A stretch of 64,000 nt of DNA, taken from NCBI GenBank assembly GCA_947034885.2, contig OX344753.2:10106001-10170000 (forward strand), written 5' to 3'. This DNA is from Thuidium tamariscinum. Taxonomy: Eukaryota > Streptophyta > Bryopsida > Hypnales > Thuidiaceae. This document shows, piece after piece, positions 1 to 12,770 of this stretch (within the stretch, counting starts at the first letter, position 1; each line of letters opens with the position of its first letter). A program made the position numbers and the translations under genes. The notes under the pieces were generated by a model. The model saw nothing but the letters and a program-made list of their open reading frames with translations, was not told the origin of the DNA and did no database searches.

Positions 1-619
1 GAAAGATGTCAACTATTTTACATGCTACTTAAGTTCTTCAAAGCACAACCTTTCTATAGAACTCATTGTACTTCCACTTCTATTTGAGTTCACTTGATTT
101 TTTGTGTTTTTAATCAATTATGTCTTAGATATGTTTTTTTTGATTGGTCAATAACCTAATAATTTCTTTTTCCACTCAATTGATTTTCAAAATTTTCAAA
201 ATTGGTTTGGTGAAAATTTGACATTTAGTATTTGACTATATATCAAAAAAATAGTTGTACTTTTAAGAAGGGTTATTGTAAATTTCTAATGGTCAAAGAT
301 CCTTGTCTACATTTAAATTAGTTCAAGCTCCATTGTCTTGAGTTCAAGGATTTAGCCTACAAAAAATGCTACTAAGTTATAAATTAGGAATCCACACATT
401 TTTGGAGGCTAGTAAGATATTTTGTCAAAGAGACATCCAAATCAAATTTTGAAACCTTTTTGTAGGCCCAAATAGATTTGCTTGGCACTCAAGCACCATC
501 ACTTAGAAACAACCAATTAATCAAGCATATAAGTTGGAGCCAAGGTGGAGTATACAAAGAGAGACATAGCATTCAATCAAGTAGAAACTTAGTTGAAGGA
601 GAGAGAACAAAATCAAGTA
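1..619. other. AT-rich spacer, nothing recognised
   Basis: No coding region, RNA gene or clear repeat boundary is visible in this AT-rich stretch. Short open frames here lack codon structure and similarity to any family I know. Confidence 0.5.
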
Positions 620-1189
620 CTACCTCTGTCCCACTAAAAAGCTCCAAAAACATTCCTCTTGAAGGATTATCTATAAAGTCAATCATAGTACCACAAATAC
701 ATGCATTCAAGAATAAGTAAACCATCCCTTAAATCTATATAAAATCTTGAGTCTAGGTGTTGTTGTTAAGGCACTCAAAATTCATGTGGAAAGTGTGGTA
801 TTTGAGCACATCTTGTAAATGCTACCAGCTCTATCATTTTAAATGATTTAAAGTGTGGTGGCAACAATGGGATCTTATAAATATGTTCCCTAACCTATAT
901 ATCCCAAAAAAAAACCTAGCTCATTTTATGATCAAATTTTCATAGCACTAGAGTGATTACTAAATGCATTGTCAATACTATTGCGTGTAGAAGCAATTAG
1001 TACAAGGTACTTTATATGGGCAAGACCAAGCTTGCAAGGGCAAAGGATTGTTCTAAGATTGTTTTACTTGCCTCCACAAAGTTGTTCAACACAACAAACA
1101 CTTCCTAAATGGTTGGAATAAAAAAACGGAGCTTTTTAGTGGGACAAAAATTCTGCTTGATTTGGAGCTTTTTAGTAGGACGGAGGTAG
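620..1189. mobile_element. Tc1/mariner (Stowaway-like) non-autonomous element
   Basis: The two ends form a terminal inverted repeat of roughly 26-30 bp. The left end reads CTACCTCTGTCCCACTAAAA, and the right end is its near-exact reverse complement, finishing in GGACGGAGGTAG. A TA dinucleotide flanks each end (618-619 and 1190-1191), as expected for Tc1/mariner insertion. The CTACCTCYGTCC terminus resembles the CTCCCTCCGT end of plant Stowaway/mariner elements. About 570 bp long with no transposase frame, so it is non-autonomous. A second copy of the terminal motif (GGAGCTTTTTAGTGGGAC) lies just inside the right end. Confidence 0.7.
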
Positions 1190-1191
1190 TA

Positions 1192-3600
1192 TGATATTGT
1201 AGAACCTCTTTAAGTCAATAGGTTTAAGACCAATATGACAACAATTAATTATGGAGGCTTATTGGTTTGTTGAGGATCAATTTCAATCATAACCTTTATA
1301 ATGTGGCCTCATCTAGGATTGATTTGACAACATTAATTTATAGAGATTTATTGGCTTACAAAGGGTTGGGTGAGGGAGCTTCTACTCTAGTGTGCAAGAG
1401 AGATACAACCTTTGTTGAAGTTTTAAAACAAGGTGATGGAGACAAAACCTAATAGGGTGTGGCATTGCTTAGCAATTGTTTGGTTGCCTACTCAGGGGAC
1501 TTTGGTTGGAGGATAGATAAATTTTTTTACCTTGATGAAAGTTTATAGCTCATTTTCAACATTTAAAAATCTTGTTTAGCCCACTATTTCTTCACAATTG
1601 AAGAGGTATAAGACTACATATGGGTCATGTAGAGGGCCCCTAATGCAAGTCCCAATGGCCTTCCACAGGTTAAATATTTGTAGGAGTAAGTTAGAGACAG
1701 TTGATTTCCACAAACCATCAACTTTCATGGTTGGAAGTATAGGAGAGGGCTCATAAATTGTGTAGGCTTTTGCACCTCTCCACCATGAAGCTTCGAAATA
1801 TATAGCTGATTGTGAGAAAATGAATTGTGGATTACATTGAAGCATGCTAAGATTTGTTTTTTACTAATTGAATGGATGGTTTCAGATTTCCAATGGGTTC
1901 ATTCCTAACTAAGTGGATAGGTGTCTACTGATTATATTCAAAATACAAATTGGTTGTTGAACTATCTTCTTTCAAGTGTTAAAAATTTGAAATAATGATT
2001 TATTCAAGCATTCATTTCAATTTTAGAAAGGAAAGCATTTAGAAACAAACTCTATTACTTTTGACATGTTACAGTGCTAGTTTTTGAACCAAGCCAACTT
2101 TTTTTTCAAACTGTGCATCTATGGGTTTGCAAGGCCTACTGATCACAAAAAGGGCCCTATACCAGATTGTGTTTGAAAAATTCATAACTAATTCAATAAT
2201 GCTCCAAAAAATATGAAATGACTTGTGTTAGATTCCTCATCTATTTCTCCTTGATTGGAAAATATGCTAAAAATATTCCCATCTCAAAAAATACATGAAA
2301 AAGGCAGACCAGCTCTTAAATGAGCGGTTTATGAGCCTCCTCCCTTACATCCACTATCTTTCATTTTGTTTAGGTGATGGTCATCAAAATAAATAAAAAC
2401 TCTCACATGTTATACTTCCTAAAGGTCAGTTTTCTCATAAGTATCTTACATTGCTCCAGAGTGAGAAACAGTGGATAGGATGTACTGCACTGTACAAGAT
2501 GAGATACGTACTGGTCCAACTTTGGCAATGAGTATTTTGTTTTTTTATTTCTATGTATTTTTAAAACAAAAGAGAGGGGAGTATTCTGTTTTCAATGCAC
2601 TACACTTGGCAGTGACTGAGGCCCACCTTCCATGTGAGTCGGGCCAGTAGCAAAAGTGCTACAAGACAAGTAGCACGTACCGATTGTGTTGCCGGTCTCA
2701 ATGAGCGGAGAAGCACAAGCTCAAGTTTCACCAATATCGGTGAACGAGGCGATTGGTGTAGATTGAACAAAATTCAAGGGAATCATTACGTGTGCTTTTC
2801 TTACTCGATATCTCCCAACCAGCGTTCTCAAAACTGGCTAAATTTCACTTGGTTTCTACCAAAAAAATCCTTGTGCTACTATTACATTGTAAAAAAGGAC
2901 CTTTAATAAAGCCATTATAGTCAAAACTACAACAAACAATAAAATTTGATAGCCAATTTGTAACTTCTTCTATAATAGAATTAGCATATATTTAGTTAGT
3001 TTTGTCTTACAGTACTCCCAATAATCCTTCACAATTTACAAAATCCTTTCTTTTCTATTTTTGTTCTGCTACTACTCACTGTCAAGATGGCCAAAGGTGA
3101 TGCCTGCTTCTCTTGAAAGGTAGCATATTACACTAAATTCCAAAAACAGTTCTGAGATCATTGCTCCCCACCCACCGGGTCCACATAGAAATGTCATCAC
3201 TCGACTTCTCACTGTAGCTCTCCCTTGCAAATGCGACCGGCCCGGCTCACATGGAAGCTGGCCCTGACACGGACTTGCGGAAGGTTTTATCATTGCTAAG
3301 TTATCCCACTGCAACCGAAAGTTCACATGCTTCCGTATATCCGGCTGGAAAAGCATCCAAGCCCAGCCATTTCTAGAGTGACACCATTTTGTTTCACCTT
3401 CTCTTGTAGGGGAAGACGCAGTAGGATGATAAATTGATTTGCCACTTGGAATGCACTTGAGCTGCAACCTGTCGCACATTCCAATGTTTTAGGAAAAAAT
3501 GGCGGCTATGGTAGTTCAACGTTAGCTGGTGGAATTGGGAAAAAATCTACAAAATATCCACTTGGAGTAAAAAAAATAGGGGATTAATGGATTCAATAGT
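1192..3600. other. Spacer, no gene recognised
   Basis: AT-rich sequence with a somewhat GC-richer patch at about 2,440-3,480. Open frames of 90-135 codons exist on both strands there, but none shows a known motif and neither strand has convincing splice structure. It may be a decayed gene or repeat. Confidence 0.4.
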
Positions 3601-3840
3601 CAATATTTGAAAAATCAGTTCAATATAAGAATTGAAGAAAAACAAGGTAGGAAGTTCAAAGTCTGTTATGTTCCAGTGAATTCCAAGTAGAATAGACAAT
3701 TGGAAAATAAGGTAGGAGGCTCAAACTCCATTATGTTCAAACAAGTGGAGTTGTCTATTCCACTTGTCTTTCAAGGAAAATTTATTGGAAAATACTTTAA
3801 GATGTTTTACCACTCCAAAATTGAATTCCAACTCTTAGGT

Positions 3841-3996
3841 GGTCGGTTTATGGACCTCCTACCTTAGTTGGTAAAACTCAAAAAAATAAATCTCAAACAC
3901 TAGTACAATTATAGTAGAATGTACATCAAGTCATGTGAAATTGGTACACTTAAAAAATACCATGTAATTGAGGTAGGAGGTCTATAAACTATCCCT
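3841..3996. repeat. Short inverted-repeat unit with a motif recurring nearby
   Basis: The motif GGTTTATGGACCTCCTACCT near 3,845 is mirrored by AGGTAGGAGGTCTATAAACT near 3,970, giving arms of about 25 bp around a spacer of about 100 bp. The same motif recurs near 2,325 and 4,090, so this is a dispersed small repeat, probably a MITE remnant. I cannot define a target-site duplication. Confidence 0.45.
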
Positions 3997-4119
3997 TAAA
4001 TCTACCTATCTAATTGATGACAATAATAGATATCGTAAAGAACATGATTATCACTCATTCCTATATAGGAGATGCACGTAGAACTTGATTTGTTTATAGA
4101 CCTCCTACATTAGTAATTC

Positions 4120-5445
4120 AAAAGCAAAATGCAGTGACTCCAATTGAGAATTTTGAAGTTAAGTTATTGGATATCTTGCAAAGAACTTGCAAATAATCAT
4201 TTGAAGACCAATTAAAGGAATCCAAACTCCTATTCCAATCCTAAATCCCTTTCGAAACATCTAGAACTTAAAGCCCCATTTTTAGTTGTCTGCATCGGCA
4301 AATAGAGAATACAAATGAATAATTAATTTTTTATATTAGGAAATTGATTGCACAAATTGAAGATAATAAATTTTAGGATTGGGCAAAGTCTATGTGTTTA
4401 TTACAAATTACCATCAATTTACACTAAATTAGATTCAAATCAATTCACTATGGCACTAGAGGTTAGTAATTGCTATGGCGGTCATTATAGAAATGGATTG
4501 ATAGAAGACCTACAATAGCTACTTTTCTAACATTGATAGGCATGTCTATGGCAACGATGCTAGTGTGTGAGCATGAACATGCGAGCATGTGAGCTTCTAA
4601 TATATATAAGTAGATATACTACCACCTTTTAAGGTGTTTATAGTAAAAATACCTATAATATAGGTACCTATAATATAAATACATTCTTAGCATAGAAGAT
4701 TTCTATTGTATAAGCACCTATACTATACTTAGGTGCATCATCTTTGAGGCTCATAAACTCACACTTCTATACTCACATACTAGCAACCACGATGTCTATG
4801 GGCTCAAGTGGTATGTACAAGGCAACACCCTTCTATAATAAATTTTAAAAAAATCAAATGAAGTATACAAATTATTTTTCAATTATAAAGTTTTTTTTTA
4901 TTGCTTATCTACCACATAAATTTATTTTCACATTTTTCAAATACTAGTATCATACTTGTAAAGGGGTAGTTTACGTTACTACATGGAATTGTACATATTT
5001 GTGATCAATAATTGAACTTTAGGCCTACTATTTTATCAACCTTCAAAGTTCACAAATAACATTTTTAAGCATTTACATTTGCTATGCAAATCTACAATAG
5101 GAGGATAAGGACCATATTTGAAAGAACAGGGACTCAATTTATACTACAATTCACATGCCCCCTATTTGCACCATTATGTATTAGTATTGTGCATTTCAAA
5201 GTTTTAAATGTTTTTACTGCTGTGTAGTGTCTAGACAATGGCACATGGCATATATAGGATTTCCTACCATTTAAATATGTACTTCATATATTTGGAGTTG
5301 TGTAGAAAATAATATACTCTAAAGTAAAAAATCTATTTACATCCACACATATGAATGAATTAAGTAAAATATGGATGGCCAAAATAAACAAACATCACTT
5401 GAATGTATGGCAGTTACTGCCACTTCTAGGTAACAATGTACCCAG
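4120..5445. other. AT-rich spacer, nothing recognised
   Basis: No gene, RNA or transposon end is visible. Only local low-complexity runs, such as the TATA/ACCTATA alternation near 4,620-4,740, stand out. Confidence 0.45.
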
Positions 5446-5935
5446 ATTTGAAAAAAAAATTAATTAAATTTTTTTTAATTCAACCCCCCCTTTCCCCTCC
5501 CAAATTTTTTTTAATTAAATTTTAAATTTTTTTGGAAGGGGGAAGGGGGTGTTGAATTAAAAAAAAATTTAATTAAAGTTTTTAAATTTAGAGCCCCCCC
5601 CCTTCCCTCCCCTCTTGTAATTTTTGGAGGGGGGGAGGACTCCAAACAATATGGGACAAATCCAGTGTACACCTGTGTACACATCCAACTGTATTCGTAT
5701 TCATATTCAGACGTATTTCTATTTGAGCCATATACACATCAGACGTATTCGTAGATGTATTCAGACGTGTTCATACTCATAAGTGTATATATCAGTCGTA
5801 TTTGTATTTGTATTCTGCCATATATACATTTAGCCGTATTTGTATTTGATCCAACAGTTGTAAAAAATTCTTTGAAGGGGGGGGGTGCAATTTTTCCCCC
5901 CCAATCCAACGGCTCACAATGTTTTGAAGAGAGGG
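5446..5935. repeat. Palindromic A/T block with C/G tracts and degenerate tandem repeats
   Basis: Positions 5,450-5,580 form a large imperfect palindrome. An A/T-rich arm with a C7/C4 block is followed by its mirror with G5 runs (around 5,538-5,550), ending in matching TTGAATTAAAAAA stretches. Further C9 and G7 tracts follow at 5,594-5,636, and an opposed G8/C7 pair at 5,877-5,902. Between them, at about 5,690-5,850, lies a degenerate tandem repeat of units like CAGACGTATTCGTA. No coding content is convincing. Confidence 0.6.
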
Positions 5936-5939
5936 GGCT

Positions 5940-8805
5940 TGTTAATTAATGGCAAAACCTTGGTTGTCACTTTTCAGTACATTGTATACATAGATACAAC
6001 ATTTAATAAGCAGGCCTCAATTTGGTATATAAATAGAAATATAATCTTCATTGATTAGACATTATGTCCTAGTAGTAGAAAATGAGACAATTGGATAGAT
6101 AACAAAAGTTCCAATGAAGATTTAAACCATTCCAATTTAGGTGTTTAGAATGAATAGGGCATTAGGGTCTTGTTTAACCTTGGATTGTTGCCAATGCCAT
6201 TCTTTGGCATTTAAATGATAGTCCAAGGCCATAAGAACTAAGAAGAGATTAGAAGTAGTTTTTTCATCCACTTTTTTAATTTATTTTTATGACCTTTCAT
6301 GTTCATGTTCAGTTACAAAGAATATCCAATTGAGTTTTTAGTCAAACTAATGTTTGTTTTATATACGTGAGAAGTAATTAAAAAAAAATGGATGGCAAAA
6401 TATGTCATTTTAGTGTATTTTGATAAATTGAGTAAATCTGAAATTACTTCACAAAAATGATATTTCTTGAGTTTGAGACCAACTAATGAAATGAAGGTCC
6501 TCTATTTTAGTTCCTATTCCAATTAGAATTTTGAAAAATTTATAATATTGAATATTTTATTGTGGTTTGAATTTTGGATGTATTTTCAATGTCTACTACA
6601 TTCTAATTATAGAAGGATACGGAAATTGAGTTTGCACCATGATGTTTGTCATTGAAATGTACATACATGGTGAAATTTTCAGATTTTTGAGATAATTTTC
6701 TATTTGATATGATTCTTCCTTCACTTTATCTTTAAAAATTCTCATAAAAACAATTTTCCTCAAAAAAATCTAAATTTTTTGTAAAGTAGAGAAGACATGT
6801 AATTTCATCTCTGAAAAATAAATTGAATTTTTTTTGTACATATCTAGTTCCAAAATGGTAACAAACTAAGTGATGAGCAACAAGGCTTGAAATTAGTGGT
6901 AATAGGTCCGTCCTTTAAGGATTAAAGAGATAAAGGATAAGAACCCAGTTTGGAAAGTGCCACAACTTCAAAAGCATGGATCAAGCCCAAAATGACTTGA
7001 ATAATTGTTTGTGTAATATTTTGAATCCAAGTATGTATTTGATTTCTTTAAAGTCAAAATTTAATTGTTGTAATAAATTATTATTGTCCAATTTTGGATG
7101 ATATAGTGTAATATGCACCACTAAGCAAATAGTTGAATTGACAATTTATGCATGATGGATTTTGAAGAAATTACTATAACTACCATCAAAAAATCAAATA
7201 GTTTGTAATGTCAAGAAGTGATGTGCAAAGTGTGATGAATATTAATGTCACATGGAATTAGAATAAAATAAAATAAATTATAAGATTTGGTTGTTGAATG
7301 TTTGCAATGTATTTGTGCATTTTATTGGAAATTACGTTAAAAAGACCTTCAAATAAATCAAACTATCCTTTTTCTAATGATAAGACATAAATAAGAATGG
7401 TGACTTGCGAAATGACATCGCATTGGTTGAGATTTGAAGGCATTAGAAGCCCGCAAGTTTCTTTGAGTTCCCAAATTGTAAGGATGTGCTACATCAACAG
7501 TCTGACATAGTTGAGAGACTACTACATCAAAAAATATTATTATTTTTTGAAATTATTTTTTGAAAATTTTCAAAATCAATTGTAGGTTAGTTAACACTTT
7601 CTAGAATTTCTGAAGAAAAAAATCCAAAAATTCCAAGATTTCAGCCAAAAAGGTTGGTTCGTAGTTTCTAAATGCTCCAGAGAACATGTAGGGGAACAAT
7701 CCTAAGTTGGGCTTCTCTTGCCCTCAAATTCCTACTAATGTTTTCCTATAGATTTGTAATTCTACTACAAAATGAATTGCTCATCATCAAGTTGGGTAAG
7801 AATCCTAATAGGAACTAGAGATAAAACCATCTTTCATATAAAGCCTTAAATGCCCAAGCCTTTCCAAATGTGATCTTCCTATTATAAGAAAAACATGATT
7901 TTATAGTTACTCCCAATTAATGAAGCAATTTTTTAAAAATTCCAAATCTAACCTTATAGATGTTTGAAGACCTTCCTTGTTATGCATTCTATTTTTTTTA
8001 GTGTAAAATTGCATAGGAATTGCAAGATATAACAAAAAAAAATATATTTGCATCCTATTTTAGTATATTGCCCCTCTCTACAATGTTTGAAAATTTTCAA
8101 TATAAGAGTATATTTGGATTGGAGGTGATAAGAATAACCAAAAATTCTCTTAGCAACACACTAAAATGCACTTTCAAAAACTTTAAGTTCAAATAAAAAG
8201 TTATCAAACTTATTACATAATCTACCTTGCAATTGTTGAAATGCAATCAATTTTTTTATTACTAGAAATTGCAAATAAATCCAAATCAAAACATGCATGT
8301 TTAAATTTCAATGGTGAAATCATAAATATACTTTTCTCTTTTAATTAGAACCATTTTCAAAGTAGCAAATGGATAAGTATAATCTTTTAGATCTCAAAAT
8401 CAAATAAAATTGCCATGATTTACACTTCTTCTAATAGTACATATTTGCCTTTGACAAACTCTCAAAAATCAAATATTTAATTTTAGGTTAAAAATAAAAA
8501 CTTTGAGTAGTTAGCCTTCAATACTACCCATAAATTTCTAAAAAATGGTCAAAGAAATTTAAGAGCCGTCCTACAAATGAGCTTTAATTTTGAATTGAGC
8601 ATATATGGTTGCTCATGCAATTAGAGGTTGATGTAAATTTCTATTAAATATTTTCTTTGGAACAAATTTAAATTTATAAGTACAATCTAAATTGAATGAA
8701 TACTAATTTTTACTACAAATTTTGGTGCCATGCTATGCCAAAAAGTACCAACCGTAGTGGAACTGTTATTTTTATTGTAGCATTAGTGTGCCTTGTATCA
8801 TTGCC
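5940..8805. other. AT-rich spacer, nothing recognised
   Basis: Very AT-rich and without any open frame worth reporting. I see no transposon termini, RNA genes or repeats with clear boundaries. Confidence 0.45.
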
Positions 8806-8809
8806 ACAG

Positions 8810-9040
8810 ACAAAATAAAAATAAAAATAATTTCCTAATTTTCTAGATCCAAAAACAACTCAAAAATCTATAATCCTCACATTGTAGACCCAAATGCTAC
8901 AAAACAAAGCCGGTGCACCCTTCCTTGGTACCAAACTTTTTGATATAATATGAAGCACATGATAGGATGATCCACAATCCAAGAGACCTCACTGTAACAA
9001 ACAAACAAAACAACTTGTCCTAAGGTATAGATAGTTGCAA
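8810..9040. repeat. Dispersed repeat, copy 1
   Basis: This stretch matches two others in the window, at about 44,150-44,262 and 58,345-58,970 (the last split by a MITE). Shared landmarks are CAACTCAAAAATCTATAA, CTACAAAACAAAGCC, and a tail like CAAACAAACAAAACAACTTG. All copies lack coding capacity. The family is not recognised. Confidence 0.55.
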
Positions 9041-9392
9041 AGGTTTTTTTTAGGGAATTTTGTAATGGACTAGGACAATCAATCCAATCACATAGCCAAT
9101 TTGTTATAAGTAAATTACACAAAACAAAATTCCAATCACTACATTTAAAATAAACTATAATAACACTTGTATACACAATAATTTACTAAAAAGACAAATT
9201 AAATTATATAAATTGAAGGTGTTCAATTTATATAAAAAGAGATGCAACAATTTGTCTAACAAAAGTGAACCAAAACAATCATGGATGAGTATAGATGACA
9301 AATTGCTTGCCTATATGCTACTAAAAAGTAAAGAGAGACATTCAACTTCAAACGGCATGAAGGCAAATTACTTCTCTTCCTATAATCCTATC

Positions 9393-9434
9393 TAGTCTTT
9401 TCATAACTATTTATAGTCTTTTTATAACTATTTA
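9393..9434. repeat. 21-bp direct tandem pair
   Basis: Two adjacent 21-bp units of the form TAGTCTTTTYATAACTATTT A. Minor local duplication in spacer DNA. Confidence 0.6.
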
Positions 9435-10912
9435 AATCCTTTTCCTATTGATTAACATTCTTTCTATAATGTAAAACCAAACTTATCAACTACATTGCAT
9501 ATGGTATATTGTCAAAACTTGAAAATTTCACATGCTCACATGTGATGATCCCAAGATTTTGTAGCAATGAGTAAATTTCATTCATAAAGTAATTGAAACA
9601 AGATGTTTATCATCAAATATTCTCTTCATACGGTTTTTTTTAATCTACAAATCCTATAATGCCGATCTTATGACCACCTTTGACAACTTCTAATTTGTTC
9701 ACTTTGTATGCTCTTTATTCATAATTACATAGAAATAAAATTTTATATGTTCCTTTTTTATAGATGAAAATCACATGTCTTCTTTACACCACAAATTTCA
9801 ATGGTTTTTCCATGATTAATAGTTTTTCTAAGAATTTTTGAAGAAAAAGTGAAGGAAAGTAATACCAAATAGAAAATTATGTCAAAAAATCTAAAAATTT
9901 AGGCCCCACAAGTGTACATTGTAGTGAAAACCATCATAGTGCAAATAAAATTTCTATGTCACTCATTCCATAAATTGAAATTAGTAAGCATTGGAAATAC
10001 ATCCAAGATTCCAGGTATAAAAAATTATTCAATTTTAAAATTTTCTAAAAATTTGAAGTTGAAAAAATACTAGCCAAGTTGATAATCTTTATTTCATTAA
10101 GTCAATTCAACTAATTCAAAAATCTCATATTTATGGAGAAAATTCAAATCTAGAACAAAGAACAACAACTTTTCCAAATACACTAGAAAGGTAGTTTGTA
10201 TTGATATGTTTTTGTAGCATTTTCTTCTCTAAAAAAGTCAACAATAATATAATGAGGGTATTTCTAACACTGTTACTTTTCAAAATCATCCAAGTAGCCC
10301 CAAGATGAATTAGATGATAAATGGTTTCTCATTAATATTCTATATTATTTCAAAGGGCTCATTTAAATACTACAAAATGGCACCAAGAAGAGGACTAGTT
10401 TGAAAGTGAGTTTTCACTTCATAAGATCATCTTCAATTCAATTGTTCTATTAGCTCCTCAAATGTGTCTCTATCATTTGATTTATATATAATTAGAACTA
10501 GAAATTACTATTGTTCGAAACACATCTAAAAGTATTTCTAATAAGCATAAGAAAATTTAAATTTAGACACTACACAATCACTTCAAACCAAAATATTAAA
10601 AATTATAGAGGCTTTGACAAATCATACTACTAAAAGAAAAATGTGACCAATTGCATGTTATATTTGTATTAAAATTAGCCAAATTTTACTTTTATTAGTA
10701 TAATTTGCCAAATCTTCTATGGAGTATCATTTTTGAACTTTTAGTGTGATTATTTAATGTCTAAATTTGAAATTTATTAATGTGTATTTTAGATATTCTT
10801 CAATGCATTTCCATTGACAATAATTTTAATTTCTAGTTATATAGAAGTTGAAAGTTAGAAAATACATTTGAAAAACCAATATACTAGATAGATTGAGGAT
10901 GCTCTAAGCCTT

Positions 10913-11692
10913 GCTTCTTGCATGTACTGTACATGAATTCTATAATGAAAACATTCCTCTATTTTCTACTTCATAATTGCATAACTTCTCCTATTTCCAA
11001 TGACAATTGGTCAAATGATGCACATAACATTTAGTAGCTTGAAGAAAATTCGCCTTCCCTACTCTTTGGCTATCATCAGTAAAATTCATCTACATCTCAA
11101 TCCAACATGACACAATACATAAAACTCAAGAAATGGAAAAATTACATGATTTGTACTCAACCACCTCTTCATATGTTATTTGATTCAGTTGTTTGGAACT
11201 TCATTACCTTGTTAATTGAATTAACTACATTAACATTTCTTTTTTCTTTATTGTGTTAGGGAATGGTAGAATTTAGTTCTTTAATCCCTACATTAGGCTA
11301 CCATGACACATGGCAATCATTTAATCACTACATTTTAGTTGATTATAGTTATTTAAGTAAGTGCATGATGTGATTATTGATAGATCTTTGAAATATTTTA
11401 TTCATGTACATTTAATACCTTTTCTATTTTTTGTGCAACTTTTTGACAATGTAGACAAGTGTCCCCATAGCTACAAATTATGATGTTGACTGTTCAACAT
11501 CATTCCTTCTATAGGATAGAATAATGTTGAATATTCTATATCATTCTATTGGAGAGGAAGCAGTCCCTAATCTGACTACTAAATGTTGTGTATATATTGT
11601 ACATGAATTCCACAATGAAACTGACACTCTTCTATTTTCTACTCCATAATTGCATAACTTCTATTTCCAATGACAATTGGTGGAATGATGAA
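10913..11692. repeat. Pair of ~110-bp direct repeats about 670 bp apart
   Basis: The segment at about 10,925-11,025 (GTACATGAATTC, CTACTTCATAATTGCATAAC, CAATGACAATTGGT) recurs at about 11,590-11,690 with small differences. The intervening 560 bp has no coding content. It could be a duplicated spacer segment or the remnants of a small repeat; no target duplication is visible. Confidence 0.55.
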
Positions 11693-12298
11693 AGGTAGAC
11701 TGTCTAGTCCATTACCATTTGCTTCTAATTTTGTCATCCTACTTTTGGTTCTGTTTTCATTCAACACATCACACAAATTCTGACAATTTTCTGACAATTT
11801 TCTAACAATTTCAGTGCATTAATGTCTAAAGTGTTTTTATTAAAAAAAAAAATTTAATCTTTCATTGGTGAACACAAGAGTGCCAATGGATACATATGAG
11901 AGTGGTCATAGTTTTTTATTTTTATAATAGATGTTTATGTGTCCACTCCATATTTGGTTTTGTAATTTGAGGATAGACCACTTCAAAAATTCATAAAAAT
12001 CACAATTTTAATTGGAAAATTAACATCCCTCTAGAGATTGACTTGTGAAACAAGCATACACCTCTGAAAAATATGTAAGTTGCTCCAATTGGAGTTGGGC
12101 CCAAGATATTCACATTGAAAATCAGGGTGTTAAGAATACGCTTGTCTACCTTGGCACTGACTAAAGCGTAATGCCCACAACAAGCACACAAGTGGAAAAG
12201 TCCAATGAGAGAACTCTTGTTCCTAACTAGGAAGTAGTCTCGAGGGTACAAATGCGCAATCATGAAAGTTTGAGTACTGAGGCACGAATCATGGAAGT

Positions 12299-12450
12299 TT
12301 GAGAGTACAAATTTGCATAAAGTCCAACAAGGCAATGGGGTGCTAGTCTGCTAGAGTACAAATTTACACCAATACCCACAAGACAGTGGGTGGCGAGTAG
12401 TACAATCTGCACAAAAGTTCACAAGACAGAGCCAGAGTACAATCTGGCCC
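12299..12450. repeat. Degenerate ~50-bp tandem repeat
   Basis: Three to four diverged units begin with GAGTACAAATTTGC or close variants and contain an ACAAGRCAGTG-like core. They lie about 320 bp beyond the stop codon of the WRC gene, on its 3' side. Confidence 0.45.
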
Positions 12451-12770
12451 CAAGCCGACATAACTTAGTGCACTGGAGTCTATGGCTTACGGATAATTTC
12501 ACTTTTCCACTAAAAGAAGCTGTTCATGCTTGTTTACCCTCAGAGGCTGGTAACTAATGCAAAACCCTCATGCCAAATACATGAGCGAGTATGCAATTTC
12601 ATCAAATGAATGTCAAGTACAACTAAGACATGATAGTTTGGAGCTGACAGTGATCTTTTCATCATGTTCCCTCAGTGAAAATGTACTCAAAATGTGAGAT
12701 GACTGACAGCTCATTTGTGTGTCGATTCTTGCTTTTGAGTATGATGGACGGAGTTCAGCAGCATCTAACC

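Noticed and set aside
10913-11692. LTR pair of a small retroelement
   Set aside because: The direct repeats are only ~110 bp, and I saw no TG/CA ends, primer-binding site, polypurine tract or target duplication.
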